Shown here in pieces: positions 17,308 to 26,031 of a DNA stretch of 57,266 bases (the stretch's first letter is position 1; the number at the start of each line of letters is the position of its first letter). Under the pieces are notes generated by a model. That model saw only the letters and a list, made by a program, of their open reading frames with translations, had not been told where the DNA came from and did not search any database. This DNA is from JBAZOY01 sp041648505 (GTDB lineage: Bacteria > Desulfobacterota > Syntrophia > Syntrophales > CG2-30-49-12), in NCBI GenBank assembly GCA_041648505.1, contig JBAZOY010000007.1:1-57266 (forward strand). Reading direction: 5' to 3'. A program made the translations under genes and the position numbers.

Positions 17308-18414
17308 GTGCCGCCCCCAACCACGCTATTTACATTGACACCAAAAATATTTCTTCAGGTTCGTCCCTGTGTGCATGAATATTTGAAGGGCTGGATAGAA
17401 CGGGCTGCGGTAATTCCCAATGCCGAACTAAGAAAACAGGCCCTCGCGAGTATCGATACCAAGACGTTTCACTGTGAAGGGGGCGCTGTTTACGGGCTCC
17501 TGGCCGGGGATCGATACCCGGAGGCAATCCGTTTCATTGTTGCGTACCAGACCATCAGCGATTATCTGGACAATCTTTGCGATCGCAGTACATCCTTGAA
17601 TCCTGATGATTTCCGGGTCTTGCATACTTCACTCAATCATGCCCTGACACCGACGGCAGGAATAGATGATTATTATCGTCTTCGCGACGAACGGGATGAT
17701 GGCGGCTACCTGGCTTCCCTGGTGAATACCTGTCAGACGGCACTGGCAGAGTTGCCTGCCTATCGGCAGATCGCCCCCTATCTCCTTGAATTGGCCGCCG
17801 ACTACTGCGATTTGCAGGTTTACAAGCATGTGCGTAAAGAAGAACGCCTTTCCCTGATGCAGGCGTGGTTTGAAGAGAAAAGGGCTGTTCTGCCGCCCAT
17901 GGAGTGGTATGAGTTTGCCGCCTGCTGTGGTTCCACGGTCGGCATATTCTGTCTTGTCGCCCAGACTTACAATGAAGATTGCACCGATGAACTCATGAAG
18001 AATTTGAAAAATGCCTACTTTCCCTGGGTGCAGGGGTTGCATATTCTCCTGGATTATCTGATTGACCAGGATGAAGACTGTCGTGGCGGTGACCTGAATT
18101 TTTGTTCCTACTATAAAGATTATGAGACGATGATTTTCCGCCTGTCCCATTTCTACCGGCAGGCAAATGTGAGCATTTCGCGTTTACCCTATGCATCCTT
18201 TCATCGCATGATCAATCAGGGCATGCTGGGCATGTATCTTGCCGATAATAAGGTCTACCGGCAAAGAGAAGTGAGACGGGCGGCGAGGAAAATGATCTTT
18301 CTGGGAGGTCCCGGGAGCTTGTTTTTTTATCTTATCTGCTGGTTGTATAGACGTATGTCGGCAAGCAGGCCTCATATCCCTTCCCCTGTCATTTCGAAGA
18401 AACGCAGTGACTGA
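17308..18414 (+). CDS. DUF2600 family protein, tetraprenyl-beta-curcumene synthase-like
   Basis: A 368-residue all-helical protein with the size and pattern of the YtpB/tetraprenyl-beta-curcumene synthase family, large terpene cyclases acting on polyprenyl diphosphates. The Asp-rich motif SDYLDNLCD (D85, D88, D92) would bind the Mg-diphosphate. The start is the GTG at 17308, 6 bases after AAGGAGG. A hydrophobic segment near 330-350 could anchor it to the membrane. The last ten residues are encoded by a dispersed repeat (18389-18424), so the native C-terminus may have been replaced. Function in a deltaproteobacterium is not established. Confidence 0.75.
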   Translation: MPPPTTLFTLTPKIFLQVRPCVHEYLKGWIERAAVIPNAELRKQALASIDTKTFHCEGGAVYGLLAGDRYPEAIRFIVAYQTISDYLDNLCDRSTSLNPDDFRVLHTSLNHALTPTAGIDDYYRLRDERDDGGYLASLVNTCQTALAELPAYRQIAPYLLELAADYCDLQVYKHVRKEERLSLMQAWFEEKRAVLPPMEWYEFAACCGSTVGIFCLVAQTYNEDCTDELMKNLKNAYFPWVQGLHILLDYLIDQDEDCRGGDLNFCSYYKDYETMIFRLSHFYRQANVSISRLPYASFHRMINQGMLGMYLADNKVYRQREVRRAARKMIFLGGPGSLFFYLICWLYRRMSASRPHIPSPVISKKRSD

Positions 18415-18456
18415 GAAATCTTCACCGCCTGTTATCCCGGACTTGATCCGGGATAA
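18389..18456. repeat. Dispersed intergenic repeat overlapping a gene end
   Basis: The stretch from 18389 (TGTCATTTCGAAGAAACG onward) has the form of a small dispersed repeat common in deltaproteobacterial and other genomes. It is followed by a perfect 10-base inverted repeat, TTATCCCGGA (18432-18441) and TCCGGGATAA (18447-18456) around CTTGA. The first part encodes the last residues and stop codon of the DUF2600 protein. Only this one copy is in the window, so the repeat identity is from pattern recognition. Confidence 0.5.
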
Positions 18457-18473
18457 GAATCACGAAAAATCCC

Positions 18474-18626
18474 TTGACTGATTCCATATTCAGGTATACT
18501 TTTCTCATAAATTTCAAGCAGATATTGAGGATAATATTGTAACACTTTTTACCAGAATTCTAAGAGGGACACATGGACTGATTTTACGAAACCCCGCTTT
18601 TCACAAGAGAGCGGGGTTTCTTTTTT
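18474..18626 (+). ncRNA. Candidate small RNA (promoter-like element to strong terminator)
   Basis: TTGACT (18474-18479) and TATACT (18495-18500), with a short 15-base spacer, precede about 85 bases without a reading frame of any length, ending in a strong intrinsic terminator (18588-18626). Transcription from this promoter would give an RNA of roughly 115-120 bases. A ribosome-site-like AAGAGGGAC precedes a two-codon ATG GAC TGA frame. It may equally be a leftover terminator of a lost gene. Confidence 0.3.
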
Positions 18627-18628
18627 AT
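18588..18628 (+). terminator. Rho-independent terminator
   Basis: GAAACCCCGCT (18588-18598) and AGCGGGGTTTC (18610-18620) form a perfect 11-base stem with an 11-base loop, followed immediately by TTTTTTATT. It ends whatever is transcribed rightward through 18420-18590. Confidence 0.8.
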
Positions 18629-18688
18629 TAATAATATCGAAACGTTCGTAATCAGAAAGGAAAAAAGTGGCATCAGAGCGGAACGGCG

Positions 18689-18841
18689 CTAATCTCGGAT
18701 TTGAAAGCCAGTTGTGGGCGGCGGCTTGGATCTGATCCGCCAAGAGTCCAGATGCTTGAGGATGTCACGGATCACCGACGGGTCTTCTATACTGCTGATG
18801 ACCCGCATGACGCCCTTGCACTTTGGACAGATCTTTCTATA
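18689..18841 (-). pseudogene. IS91-family transposase C-terminal remnant
   Basis: The minus strand between stops reads KICPKCKGVMRVISSIED then PSVIRDILKHLDSW, which is the typical C-terminal zinc-like CPxC and ISFIEDPxVIxxILxHLxLW signature of IS91/IS801-type transposases. About 50 codons remain; the HUH catalytic region and element ends are absent. It is the debris of an old insertion in a gene-poor gap. Confidence 0.7.
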
Positions 18842-18959
18842 TCAAACGTGCCCGATTCCTTTCTTCATCACAGGCATCTCCCTTTAAGAGAGGCTACCTT
18901 ATATACTATTCCCAGGGAGTGACATAATCATATTGCATTAACAGCAGATGTTTCATTTC

Positions 18960-18988
18960 TTGACATGTGATATATCCATGGTTAATCT
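18960..18988 (+). promoter_or_regulatory. Possible promoter of the diadenylate cyclase gene
   Basis: A consensus TTGACA (18960-18965) is followed after 17 bases by TAATCT (18983-18988), about 68 bases before the start codon at 19056. The -35 is perfect and the -10 weak. Confidence 0.35.
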
Positions 18989-19055
18989 ATCTGCAAGACT
19001 AAGGTTAGCTTTATTATTGTAGTAGGTTCTTGATTCATAGGCTGAAAGTAAATAT

Positions 19056-19937
19056 ATGAGAATGGAGATGAATCCCATCAACAGAACCTTCTTTGATTTT
19101 GCCTGCCGTATTGCGACTGAGATAGAGGCGGCGGCCATACTGCTGTACGCCAATGTGGCCACAGATCTTCCGATTCCGACTGAGCAAAAACTGGATTTTG
19201 ATTTGGTCCTGGTTACAAAAGGGAAAGAAGAGCTGCCGGAAAGATTTAAAGATTCAGGAACGATACTGAATGTCCCTAATGTTCATTTAACCAGGGTCGG
19301 TCAGATAAAAATCGCCATTACTAAAGGTATCGCCACGGGCTTATTTAAGAAGGGGGACAAGTTAGTTTGTCTAACCGGTATTCCCAGCTTTGGCTATGTG
19401 GACAGTATGTTTGTGATCGATGTGGGTAGAGAATTTGAGATTCTAACTTCAAAAGATATGGCAGATATAATTGAGGGGATCTATCCTGAAGTTTTCGGTG
19501 CGGTTCTGAATATAGCCCTTGAATTAGCCGCTCAGGGAAGGGAAGGCCGCAAGGTGGGTACCATTTTTATCCTGGGTGATCACGAAAAGGTGCTGCAACT
19601 CTCCAGACAGATGATCATGAATCCCTTCCTGGGATACCCCGAGGAGGAACGAAATATCCTCAATCCTGACCTGATGGAGACGATTAGGGAGTTTTCGGCC
19701 ATTGATGGTGCGTTTATTATAAAGGATAATGGCACTATAGTGACGGCGGGGAGGCATCTCAACGCGGCCTTAGAGAACAGGGATTTTCCGCCTGGTCTCG
19801 GTAGCAGGCATATTGCTGCTGCCGGTATCTCAAGCGTTACACATGCCATTGCCGTAGTTTTGTCGGAATCAACAGGCAATGTTACCGTATTTAAAAATGG
19901 AAAGATCTTTGTAAGCATTGAGAAACCTATAGAATAG
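19056..19937 (+). CDS. Diadenylate cyclase (DisA-N/DAC domain) with pyruvate-kinase-like N-terminal domain
   Basis: A 293-residue protein. The C-terminal half is a DAC domain that makes cyclic di-AMP from two ATP: DGAFII begins near 218 and GSRHIAAAGIS near 248, followed by THAIAVVLSESTGNVTVFKNGKI. The N-terminal ~130 residues (ATEIEAAAILLYANVATDLP; GLFKKGDKLVCLTGIP) resemble the C-terminal domain of pyruvate kinase, as in the DacZ-type cyclases of archaea. It has neither the membrane helices of CdaA nor the helix-hairpin-helix DNA-binding part of DisA. The start is uncertain among ATGs at 19056, 19062 and 19068. clpB follows after 41 bases. Confidence 0.8.
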   Translation: MRMEMNPINRTFFDFACRIATEIEAAAILLYANVATDLPIPTEQKLDFDLVLVTKGKEELPERFKDSGTILNVPNVHLTRVGQIKIAITKGIATGLFKKGDKLVCLTGIPSFGYVDSMFVIDVGREFEILTSKDMADIIEGIYPEVFGAVLNIALELAAQGREGRKVGTIFILGDHEKVLQLSRQMIMNPFLGYPEEERNILNPDLMETIREFSAIDGAFIIKDNGTIVTAGRHLNAALENRDFPPGLGSRHIAAAGISSVTHAIAVVLSESTGNVTVFKNGKIFVSIEKPIE

Positions 19938-19978
19938 GCAAGTGTTAGTTTAACCGAATATTTACGGATAGAGGCGCT

Positions 19979-22591
19979 ATGAGATTTGACAAATTTACCT
20001 TAAAGGTTCAGGAGGCTATCCAGGAGGCCCAGACACTGGTGAATAGTTACAGACATCAGGGGATAGATGTGGAGCATCTTCTTCTTGCCTTCCTCAAACA
20101 GCCGGAAGGAATTGTCAGTGAGGTCCTGAAAAAATTGGGAGCGGATCCCCGGCATATTGAAAGTGAAATTAAAGGAGCGCTTGAGAGGATGCCGAGAATC
20201 GAGGGCGCAGGGACCGGTCAGACTTACATAACACCCAGGCTGAATAAAGTGATGGACACAGCCCTTACTGAGGCAGCGCGATTAAAGGATGAATATGTCA
20301 GTGCTGAGCATATTCTGGTCGCGATCACTGGGGAAAAAGAGGGACATGCAGTAAGGATCCTTCACAGTGCAGGGGTTACAAAGGACGGCATCTTCAAGGT
20401 GCTCGTAGAAATCAGGGGAACTCAGAGAATTACCGATCCCAACCCCGAGGAAAAGTATCAGGCCCTGAAACGTTATGCGAAAGACTTCAATGAACTGGCC
20501 CGTAAGGGATCCTTTGATCCTGTTATCGGAAGGGATGAGGAGATCAGAAGGGTAATGCAGGTTCTTTCCCGGAGGACTAAGAATAATCCCGTCCTCATCG
20601 GGGAACCGGGTGTTGGAAAAACTGCCATTGCGGAAGGTCTTGCCCAGCGTATCGTTAACGGCGATGTCCCGGAAAATTTGAAAAATAAGCGGGTTGTCGG
20701 TCTCGACATTGGAGCGCTTGTGGCAGGCGCAAAATACAGGGGGGAATTTGAAGATAGATTAAAGGCGGTTCTCAAAGAGGTAACAGAGGCACAGGGTGAG
20801 ATTATCCTCTTTATAGATGAGATACATACTGTTGTAGGAGCCGGTGCGGCGGAGGGAGCTGTTGATGCCTCCAATATGTTGAAACCTGCCCTTGCCCGGG
20901 GAGAATTGCGATGTGTGGGCGCCACTACCCTCAATGAGTACCGGAAGCATATCGAAAAAGACCCTGCCCTCGAACGCAGGTTTCAGCCCATCATCGTGAG
21001 AGAACCTACGGTCAAAGACACCATTGCCATCCTTCGAGGTCTCAAGGAACGTTACGAGGTCCATCACGGGGTGAGAATTAAGGATGCAGCGATCATTACC
21101 GCGGCCACGCTTTCCAACCGGTACATAAGTGACCGTTTTTTGCCGGACAAGGCAATTGATCTGATTGATGAGGCCGCTTCTCGTCTCAGGATCGAACTGG
21201 ACAGCATGCCGGCTGAAATTGATGCAATAGACAGAAAGGTGATCCAACTGGAGATAGAACGGCAGTCTCTGAAAAATGAAACCGATCCTATATCTGTGGA
21301 AAGGCGTGATAAAATTGACAAGGAACTGGCCCAGCTTAAGGAATCGATGAATAGAATGAAACTCCACTGGATGAGTGAAAAGGAGGCGATCAAGAAAATA
21401 CAGGAGATCAAGGGAAGGATAGAGTCATATAAAACTGATGAATTAAATGCTCAAAGGGATGGAGATCTTGCCAGGGCAGCGGAGATTCGTTACGGAAAAC
21501 TTGTGGAATTGAACAAGGAACTGGAGCAGGAGCATGTAAAGCTTTCGGAAACCCAAAAAGACACAAAGATGTTGAAGGAAGAGGTAGACGCGGAAGATGT
21601 GGCGGAGGTAGTGGCGAACTGGACCGGTATCCCTGTAACGCGCATGATGGAAAGTGATATACAGAAATTGGTTCACATGGAAGAGAGGCTTAAGCTCAGA
21701 GTTATCGGTCAGGATGAGGGTGTCCAGGCTGTCTCCAGCGCTCTGAGGAGAGCTCGCTCAGGACTTCAGGACCCGAATAGACCGATAGGATCCTTTATCT
21801 TCATGGGCCCTACCGGTGTAGGAAAAACAGAACTGGCCAGGGCGCTTGCTGAATTCATGTTTGACAATGAACAGGCTATGATCAGGATTGATATGTCCGA
21901 ATTCATGGAGAAGCATTCCGTTGCCAGGTTGATCGGTGCACCTCCCGGATACGTCGGCTACGATGAAGGTGGGTACCTTACCGAAGCGGTCAGGAGAAGG
22001 CCGTATTCAGTCCTCTTGTTCGATGAGATAGAAAAAGCCCATCCCGATGTGTTTAATATTCTGCTCCAAATACTGGACGACGGCAGATTAACCGATGGCC
22101 ACGGCCGGACGGTGGATTTTAAAAATACAGTTGTGATCATGACCTCTAACGTAGGCGGTCAATGGATACAGGACCCCTCTCTTGACGATGAAGAGAAAAG
22201 TATCAGAACCATGGAGGCTTTGAGGGCCACATTTAAGCCGGAATTCCTCAATAGAATAGATGATATTATTACCTTTCGGGCACTTACCAGAGGTGATATC
22301 GATCGTATTATTGAAATTCAAATCGGTCTGATTCAAAATAGGCTTCAGGAACGGAAATTGAGCCTCGCCTTGACAGACAGCGCGAAAAGCTATATAGCTG
22401 ATGCCGGTTACAGTCCTGCTTACGGGGCACGGCCATTGAAGAGGGTTCTTCAGAAATTGATCCTCGACAACCTGGCGATGAAGATTTTAGAAGGGAAGTT
22501 TACAGAAGGCGATCATATCATCGTTAATAAGACAGATAAGGGAGAGATGACTTTTGAAAAAGATACTAACGGTATTGGAGGTTTAACATGA
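19979..22591 (+). CDS. clpB: ATP-dependent chaperone ClpB
   Basis: An 870-residue disaggregase that works with DnaK to rescue aggregated proteins. The N-domain (about 1-145) has paired Clp repeats. Nucleotide-binding domain 1 has GEPGVGKT near 207-214, the coiled-coil M-domain spans about 400-525 (many Glu/Lys/Leu), and nucleotide-binding domain 2 has GPTGVGKT near 610-617. The M-domain distinguishes ClpB from ClpA/ClpC. The stop overlaps the htpX start by 4 bases, so the two stress genes are coupled. Confidence 0.97.
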   Translation: MRFDKFTLKVQEAIQEAQTLVNSYRHQGIDVEHLLLAFLKQPEGIVSEVLKKLGADPRHIESEIKGALERMPRIEGAGTGQTYITPRLNKVMDTALTEAARLKDEYVSAEHILVAITGEKEGHAVRILHSAGVTKDGIFKVLVEIRGTQRITDPNPEEKYQALKRYAKDFNELARKGSFDPVIGRDEEIRRVMQVLSRRTKNNPVLIGEPGVGKTAIAEGLAQRIVNGDVPENLKNKRVVGLDIGALVAGAKYRGEFEDRLKAVLKEVTEAQGEIILFIDEIHTVVGAGAAEGAVDASNMLKPALARGELRCVGATTLNEYRKHIEKDPALERRFQPIIVREPTVKDTIAILRGLKERYEVHHGVRIKDAAIITAATLSNRYISDRFLPDKAIDLIDEAASRLRIELDSMPAEIDAIDRKVIQLEIERQSLKNETDPISVERRDKIDKELAQLKESMNRMKLHWMSEKEAIKKIQEIKGRIESYKTDELNAQRDGDLARAAEIRYGKLVELNKELEQEHVKLSETQKDTKMLKEEVDAEDVAEVVANWTGIPVTRMMESDIQKLVHMEERLKLRVIGQDEGVQAVSSALRRARSGLQDPNRPIGSFIFMGPTGVGKTELARALAEFMFDNEQAMIRIDMSEFMEKHSVARLIGAPPGYVGYDEGGYLTEAVRRRPYSVLLFDEIEKAHPDVFNILLQILDDGRLTDGHGRTVDFKNTVVIMTSNVGGQWIQDPSLDDEEKSIRTMEALRATFKPEFLNRIDDIITFRALTRGDIDRIIEIQIGLIQNRLQERKLSLALTDSAKSYIADAGYSPAYGARPLKRVLQKLILDNLAMKILEGKFTEGDHIIVNKTDKGEMTFEKDTNGIGGLT

Positions 22592-23436
22592 ATATCATAA
22601 AAACCGGCTTATTGCTGGGTGTCCTTACGGGTCTTCTAATGCTGATCGGGGGTTACTTCGGCGGTCAGCATGGGGTCGTCATTGCTTTTATCTTTGCCGT
22701 GGTGATGAACTTCGGCAGTTACTGGTTTTCAGACAAGATAGTCCTGCGTATGTATCGTGCCCAGGAGGTATCGGAAAGTCAGGCTCCTGAATTATTCGCA
22801 ATGGTAAAAGATTTGGCTTTGAAAGCCTTTCTCCCCATGCCGAGGGTTTACATTATTCCAGGTGATACGCCGAATGCTTTTGCTACCGGACGAGATGAAA
22901 ATCATGCCGTAGTGGCCGTAACAGAGGGGATATTGAAGATATTGAACAGAGATGAACTGGAGGGTGTTATCGCCCATGAGTTGACCCATATCAAAAACAG
23001 GGACATACTCATCGGTTCTATTGCTGCGACGCTGGCCGGAGCGATTGTCATGCTGGCTCACATGGCCCAATGGGCGGCGATCTTTGGTGGAGTGAGCCGT
23101 GACAGTGATGAAGAAGGTGGAGGTATCTTTGGCCTGATCATGATGGCAATTCTGGCGCCTCTTGCGGCAACGATAATTCAGATGGCGATATCACGTTCCC
23201 GGGAGTATCTTGCCGATGATGGCGGGGCAAGAATATCGGGTAAACCTTATGGCCTGGCAAGCGCCCTCGATAAACTGGCGAAGGGTTCACAGGCAATACC
23301 CATGAAGGCAAACCCGTCAACAGCACATATGTTTATCGTAAACCCTCTGACAGGGAAGTCCCTTATGAATCTCTTCAGTACCCATCCTCCTATTGAGGAG
23401 AGAATTGCCAGACTGAGGGCTGTAAGGCCGCGGTAA
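22588..23436 (+). CDS. htpX: Membrane zinc metalloprotease HtpX
   Basis: A 282-residue M48-family protease that degrades damaged membrane proteins. Two N-terminal membrane helices (about 4-22 and 28-46) precede the HEXXH motif H130-E131-x2-H134 (AHELTHIKNRD). Two more hydrophobic segments lie near 146-165 and 182-200, then the third zinc ligand in SREYLADDGGA. It starts inside the clpB stop (ATGA) behind GGAGG, forming an envelope/cytosol proteostasis pair. Confidence 0.95.
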   Translation: MNIIKTGLLLGVLTGLLMLIGGYFGGQHGVVIAFIFAVVMNFGSYWFSDKIVLRMYRAQEVSESQAPELFAMVKDLALKAFLPMPRVYIIPGDTPNAFATGRDENHAVVAVTEGILKILNRDELEGVIAHELTHIKNRDILIGSIAATLAGAIVMLAHMAQWAAIFGGVSRDSDEEGGGIFGLIMMAILAPLAATIIQMAISRSREYLADDGGARISGKPYGLASALDKLAKGSQAIPMKANPSTAHMFIVNPLTGKSLMNLFSTHPPIEERIARLRAVRPR

Positions 23437-23614
23437 CAATTGCCGTAACGGTTCAAAGGGATAACTCTCGTCATACAAGCGCTTGGACATTACCCTTGTC
23501 AGTACTAAGCCGGCAGGCATGGAGACGAAAAAGCTTTTATTCGTACTTTTTGAATAAAAATCTATTATTTTGCAAATATCTCGAACTGATATAATTAAAA
23601 GGAGGATATACCTC

Positions 23615-24052
23615 ATGGAAGATGAAAAAGAAGATGGGAAAAAGAGTTTTGTAGTAAAGGATAGGCGCATCTTTAACGAATCGGGAGACGTACGTGAGGA
23701 GGAATCTCAGAAAGTTAAAGAAACGGACCCCGGGGATAAAAAACAAGAAGAGCAGACACCGCCGAAGACGGAACAACAAAGACAGGAAGGTGAGGAAGCC
23801 TATCCGGAGGTCAACTTTACCAGCTTTGTATTTTCTATGAGTACCACGGCGATGTATCACTTCGGCGATTTTCCCGATCCGGCGTCCAAAGAAGTAAAGA
23901 AAAATTTACCGGCCGCAAAACAGACTATTGATATAATGGGCATGTTAAAAGATAAAACGGAAGGTAATCTCGATGAAAACGAAAAATCCATGTTAGAAGG
24001 CATACTTTACGAGTTGAGGATGAGGTATGTGAAGGAAAAAGCCGAACAATGA
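23615..24052 (+). CDS. DUF1844 family protein
   Basis: A 145-residue soluble protein. The first 65 residues are charged and low in complexity (many Glu, Lys, Gln). Residues 68-145 hold the DUF1844 core: NFTSFVFSMSTTAMYHFGDFPDP, then PAAKQTIDIMGMLKDKTEGNL and a final LYELRMRYV. The start is the ATG at 23615 behind AAAAGGAGG. Its end overlaps the ispE start by 4 bases (ATGA). Function is unknown. Confidence 0.85.
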   Translation: MEDEKEDGKKSFVVKDRRIFNESGDVREEESQKVKETDPGDKKQEEQTPPKTEQQRQEGEEAYPEVNFTSFVFSMSTTAMYHFGDFPDPASKEVKKNLPAAKQTIDIMGMLKDKTEGNLDENEKSMLEGILYELRMRYVKEKAEQ

Positions 24053-24897
24053 TCAGGAGGGAACTATCACCGGCAAAGCTGAACCTGCATATCAGTGTAC
24101 TTCGAAAGCGGGAAGACGGCTACCATGACATAGCAACCCTGATGCAAAAGATAAGTCTCTATGATGAAATGACATTTTCACCTATTAAAAGGGGCATCGT
24201 GGTGAAATGTCCGGGGAGTTCCCTTCCGGAAAATGAAAATAACATTATTTACAGGGCAGCGATGGCCATTTTTTCTTATGCTTCCTGTGCGTCCGGTATT
24301 GACATTACCATCAAAAAAAAAATCCCTGTTGCGGCGGGCTTAGGTGGTGGGAGTTCCAATGCGGCTGCGGCACTTATGACCATAAACGAGATGTTTGGTT
24401 TTCATATATGTACCGATGATTTAATGAAAATAGGGACAAAGTTGGGGGCGGATGTCCCCTTTTTCATTTATGGAAAGACGACGGCATGGGCTCTGGGTAT
24501 CGGCGATCGTCTCCATACCGCCGGCAGTATTCCTCTTCTGTGGTTTGTTCTGATAACACCCCGTCTCGAAATTTCTACACAGATGGTTTATGAAAATATA
24601 AATTTAAGATTGACAAAAAGGACAATAAATTATACCATCCCGCAACTTCAGACAGTAAAAGATTTATTAAAAGAACTGCGTAATGATCTGGAAGAGGTGA
24701 CACTGAATATGCATCCCTTCTTGCGGCAGTTAAAGGATCTTTTGCTGAAATTTGGAGCTCTTGGTGCTTTAATGTCGGGCAGTGGGCCGACTGTTTTTGG
24801 ACTATTTTCAGATGCAGAGTCGGCACTAAAGGCAGGAAAGGCTTTGGAAAAGTCCGGCAAGGGAGCTTGGTCTGTATTTGTAGTGCACTCTATCTAA
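24049..24897 (+). CDS. ispE: 4-diphosphocytidyl-2-C-methyl-D-erythritol kinase
   Basis: A 282-residue GHMP kinase that phosphorylates CDP-methylerythritol in the non-mevalonate isoprenoid pathway. Motif 1 is PAKLNLHISVLRKREDGYHDI with catalytic-site Lys/Asp context, motif 2 is the ATP-binding VAAGLGGGSSNAAAAL near 95-110, and motif 3 is LMSGSGPTVFGLF near 242-254. It is coupled to DUF1844 and followed by tRNA-Gln and prs, a common bacterial order. Confidence 0.95.
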   Translation: MIRRELSPAKLNLHISVLRKREDGYHDIATLMQKISLYDEMTFSPIKRGIVVKCPGSSLPENENNIIYRAAMAIFSYASCASGIDITIKKKIPVAAGLGGGSSNAAAALMTINEMFGFHICTDDLMKIGTKLGADVPFFIYGKTTAWALGIGDRLHTAGSIPLLWFVLITPRLEISTQMVYENINLRLTKRTINYTIPQLQTVKDLLKELRNDLEEVTLNMHPFLRQLKDLLLKFGALGALMSGSGPTVFGLFSDAESALKAGKALEKSGKGAWSVFVVHSI

Positions 24898-24959
24898 TCG
24901 CCGTAAGTAATAAACCCTTGGCATAGGATTAATGACTTACGAGTTATGACTTAAAGGGA

Positions 24960-25034
24960 TGGGGCGTCGTCAAGCGGTAAGACACAAGACTTTGGTTCTT
25001 GCATGCGGAGGTTCGAATCCTCCCGCCCCAGCCA
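24960..25034 (+). tRNA. tRNA-Gln (anticodon TTG)
   Basis: A full cloverleaf of 75 bases. The acceptor stem is TGGGGCG/CGCCCCA. The anticodon stem CAAGA/TCTTG encloses the loop CTTTGGT with anticodon TTG, and the T arm GGAGG-TTCGAAT-CCTCC is complete. GCCA follows, so the 3' CCA (25032-25034) is encoded in DNA. It sits between ispE and prs. Confidence 0.96.
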
Positions 25035-25057
25035 GTTATTGTCTGGAAGGAATTTAA

Positions 25058-26002
25058 ATGCTTGAGAGGATAAGAGTTTTTTCCGGTAACGCGAATCCGG
25101 CACTGGCGGAAAATATATGTAAAAATCTGGGAATATCTCTCGGAAGGGCCAATGTGAGCACTTTCAGTGATGGGGAAACGAGGGTAGAAATCAATGAAAA
25201 TGTTCGGGGAATGGATGTTTTTATTATTCAGCCAACCTGTGCACCGGTCAATGTAACTTGTATGGAACTGCTCATCATGATTGACGCCATGAAAAGGGCT
25301 TCTGCAGATCGTATAACGGGTGTTATTCCCTATTATGGTTATGCCAGACAGGATAGAAAGGTGACTCCCCGGGCGCCGATTTCGGCAAAACTTATCGCCG
25401 ATCTGATCACTGCGGCAGGGGCCAATCGTGTTCTTTCCGTGGATCTTCACGCCGGCCAGATTCAGGGATTTTTTAATATCCCCGTTGATAACCTGTTTGC
25501 CACTCCTATTCTTTTACAATACGCTAAGAGAAACTATACGGACGAAGTTGTTGTTGTTTCCCCCGATACCGGTGGGGTTGAAAGGGCGAGAGCGTTTGGA
25601 AAGCGTTTAGGAGCAACCCTTGCCATTATTGATAAAAGAAGAGAGGGAGCGAATGAATCCCAGGTCATGAACATCATTGGTAATGTGAAAAATAAAAAAG
25701 TGATCATTCTCGACGATCTTGTTGATACCGGGGGAACCGTGGTACAGGGAGCCGAGGCCTTGCGTGAGGAGGGTGCCACGGAAGTTTCCGTCTTTTGTAC
25801 TCACCCCGTTCTTTCAGGGCCTGCCATAGAGAGAATTGAAAATTCCTGCATAAAAGAGTTTGTTGTCACAGATACGGTTCCTCTACAGGAAAAAGCGAAA
25901 ACCTGCAGCCGCATCAAGGTCCTTTCTGTTGCCGGATTGCTCAGCGAGGCAATAAAAAGGATTTATTATAATGATTCGGTCAGCTCGCTTTTTAATTATT
26001 AA
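25058..26002 (+). CDS. prs: Ribose-phosphate pyrophosphokinase (PRPP synthetase)
   Basis: A 314-residue enzyme making PRPP from ribose 5-phosphate and ATP, for nucleotides, His, Trp and NAD. Visible motifs are the ATP-flexible loop around YYGYARQDRK, the divalent-metal site VLSVDLHAGQIQGFF, and the PRPP-binding loop VIILDDLVDTGGT near 213-225. The start has AAGGA upstream. The usual downstream rplY is absent and pth follows after 29 bases. Confidence 0.96.
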   Translation: MLERIRVFSGNANPALAENICKNLGISLGRANVSTFSDGETRVEINENVRGMDVFIIQPTCAPVNVTCMELLIMIDAMKRASADRITGVIPYYGYARQDRKVTPRAPISAKLIADLITAAGANRVLSVDLHAGQIQGFFNIPVDNLFATPILLQYAKRNYTDEVVVVSPDTGGVERARAFGKRLGATLAIIDKRREGANESQVMNIIGNVKNKKVIILDDLVDTGGTVVQGAEALREEGATEVSVFCTHPVLSGPAIERIENSCIKEFVVTDTVPLQEKAKTCSRIKVLSVAGLLSEAIKRIYYNDSVSSLFNY

Positions 26003-26031
26003 GAGGTAAAGGGAAAAATTAAGGTCTTCTG

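Noticed and set aside
18701..18922. 73-codon plus-strand frame
   Set aside because: The complementary strand carries the IS91 transposase signature, so this frame is its shadow.
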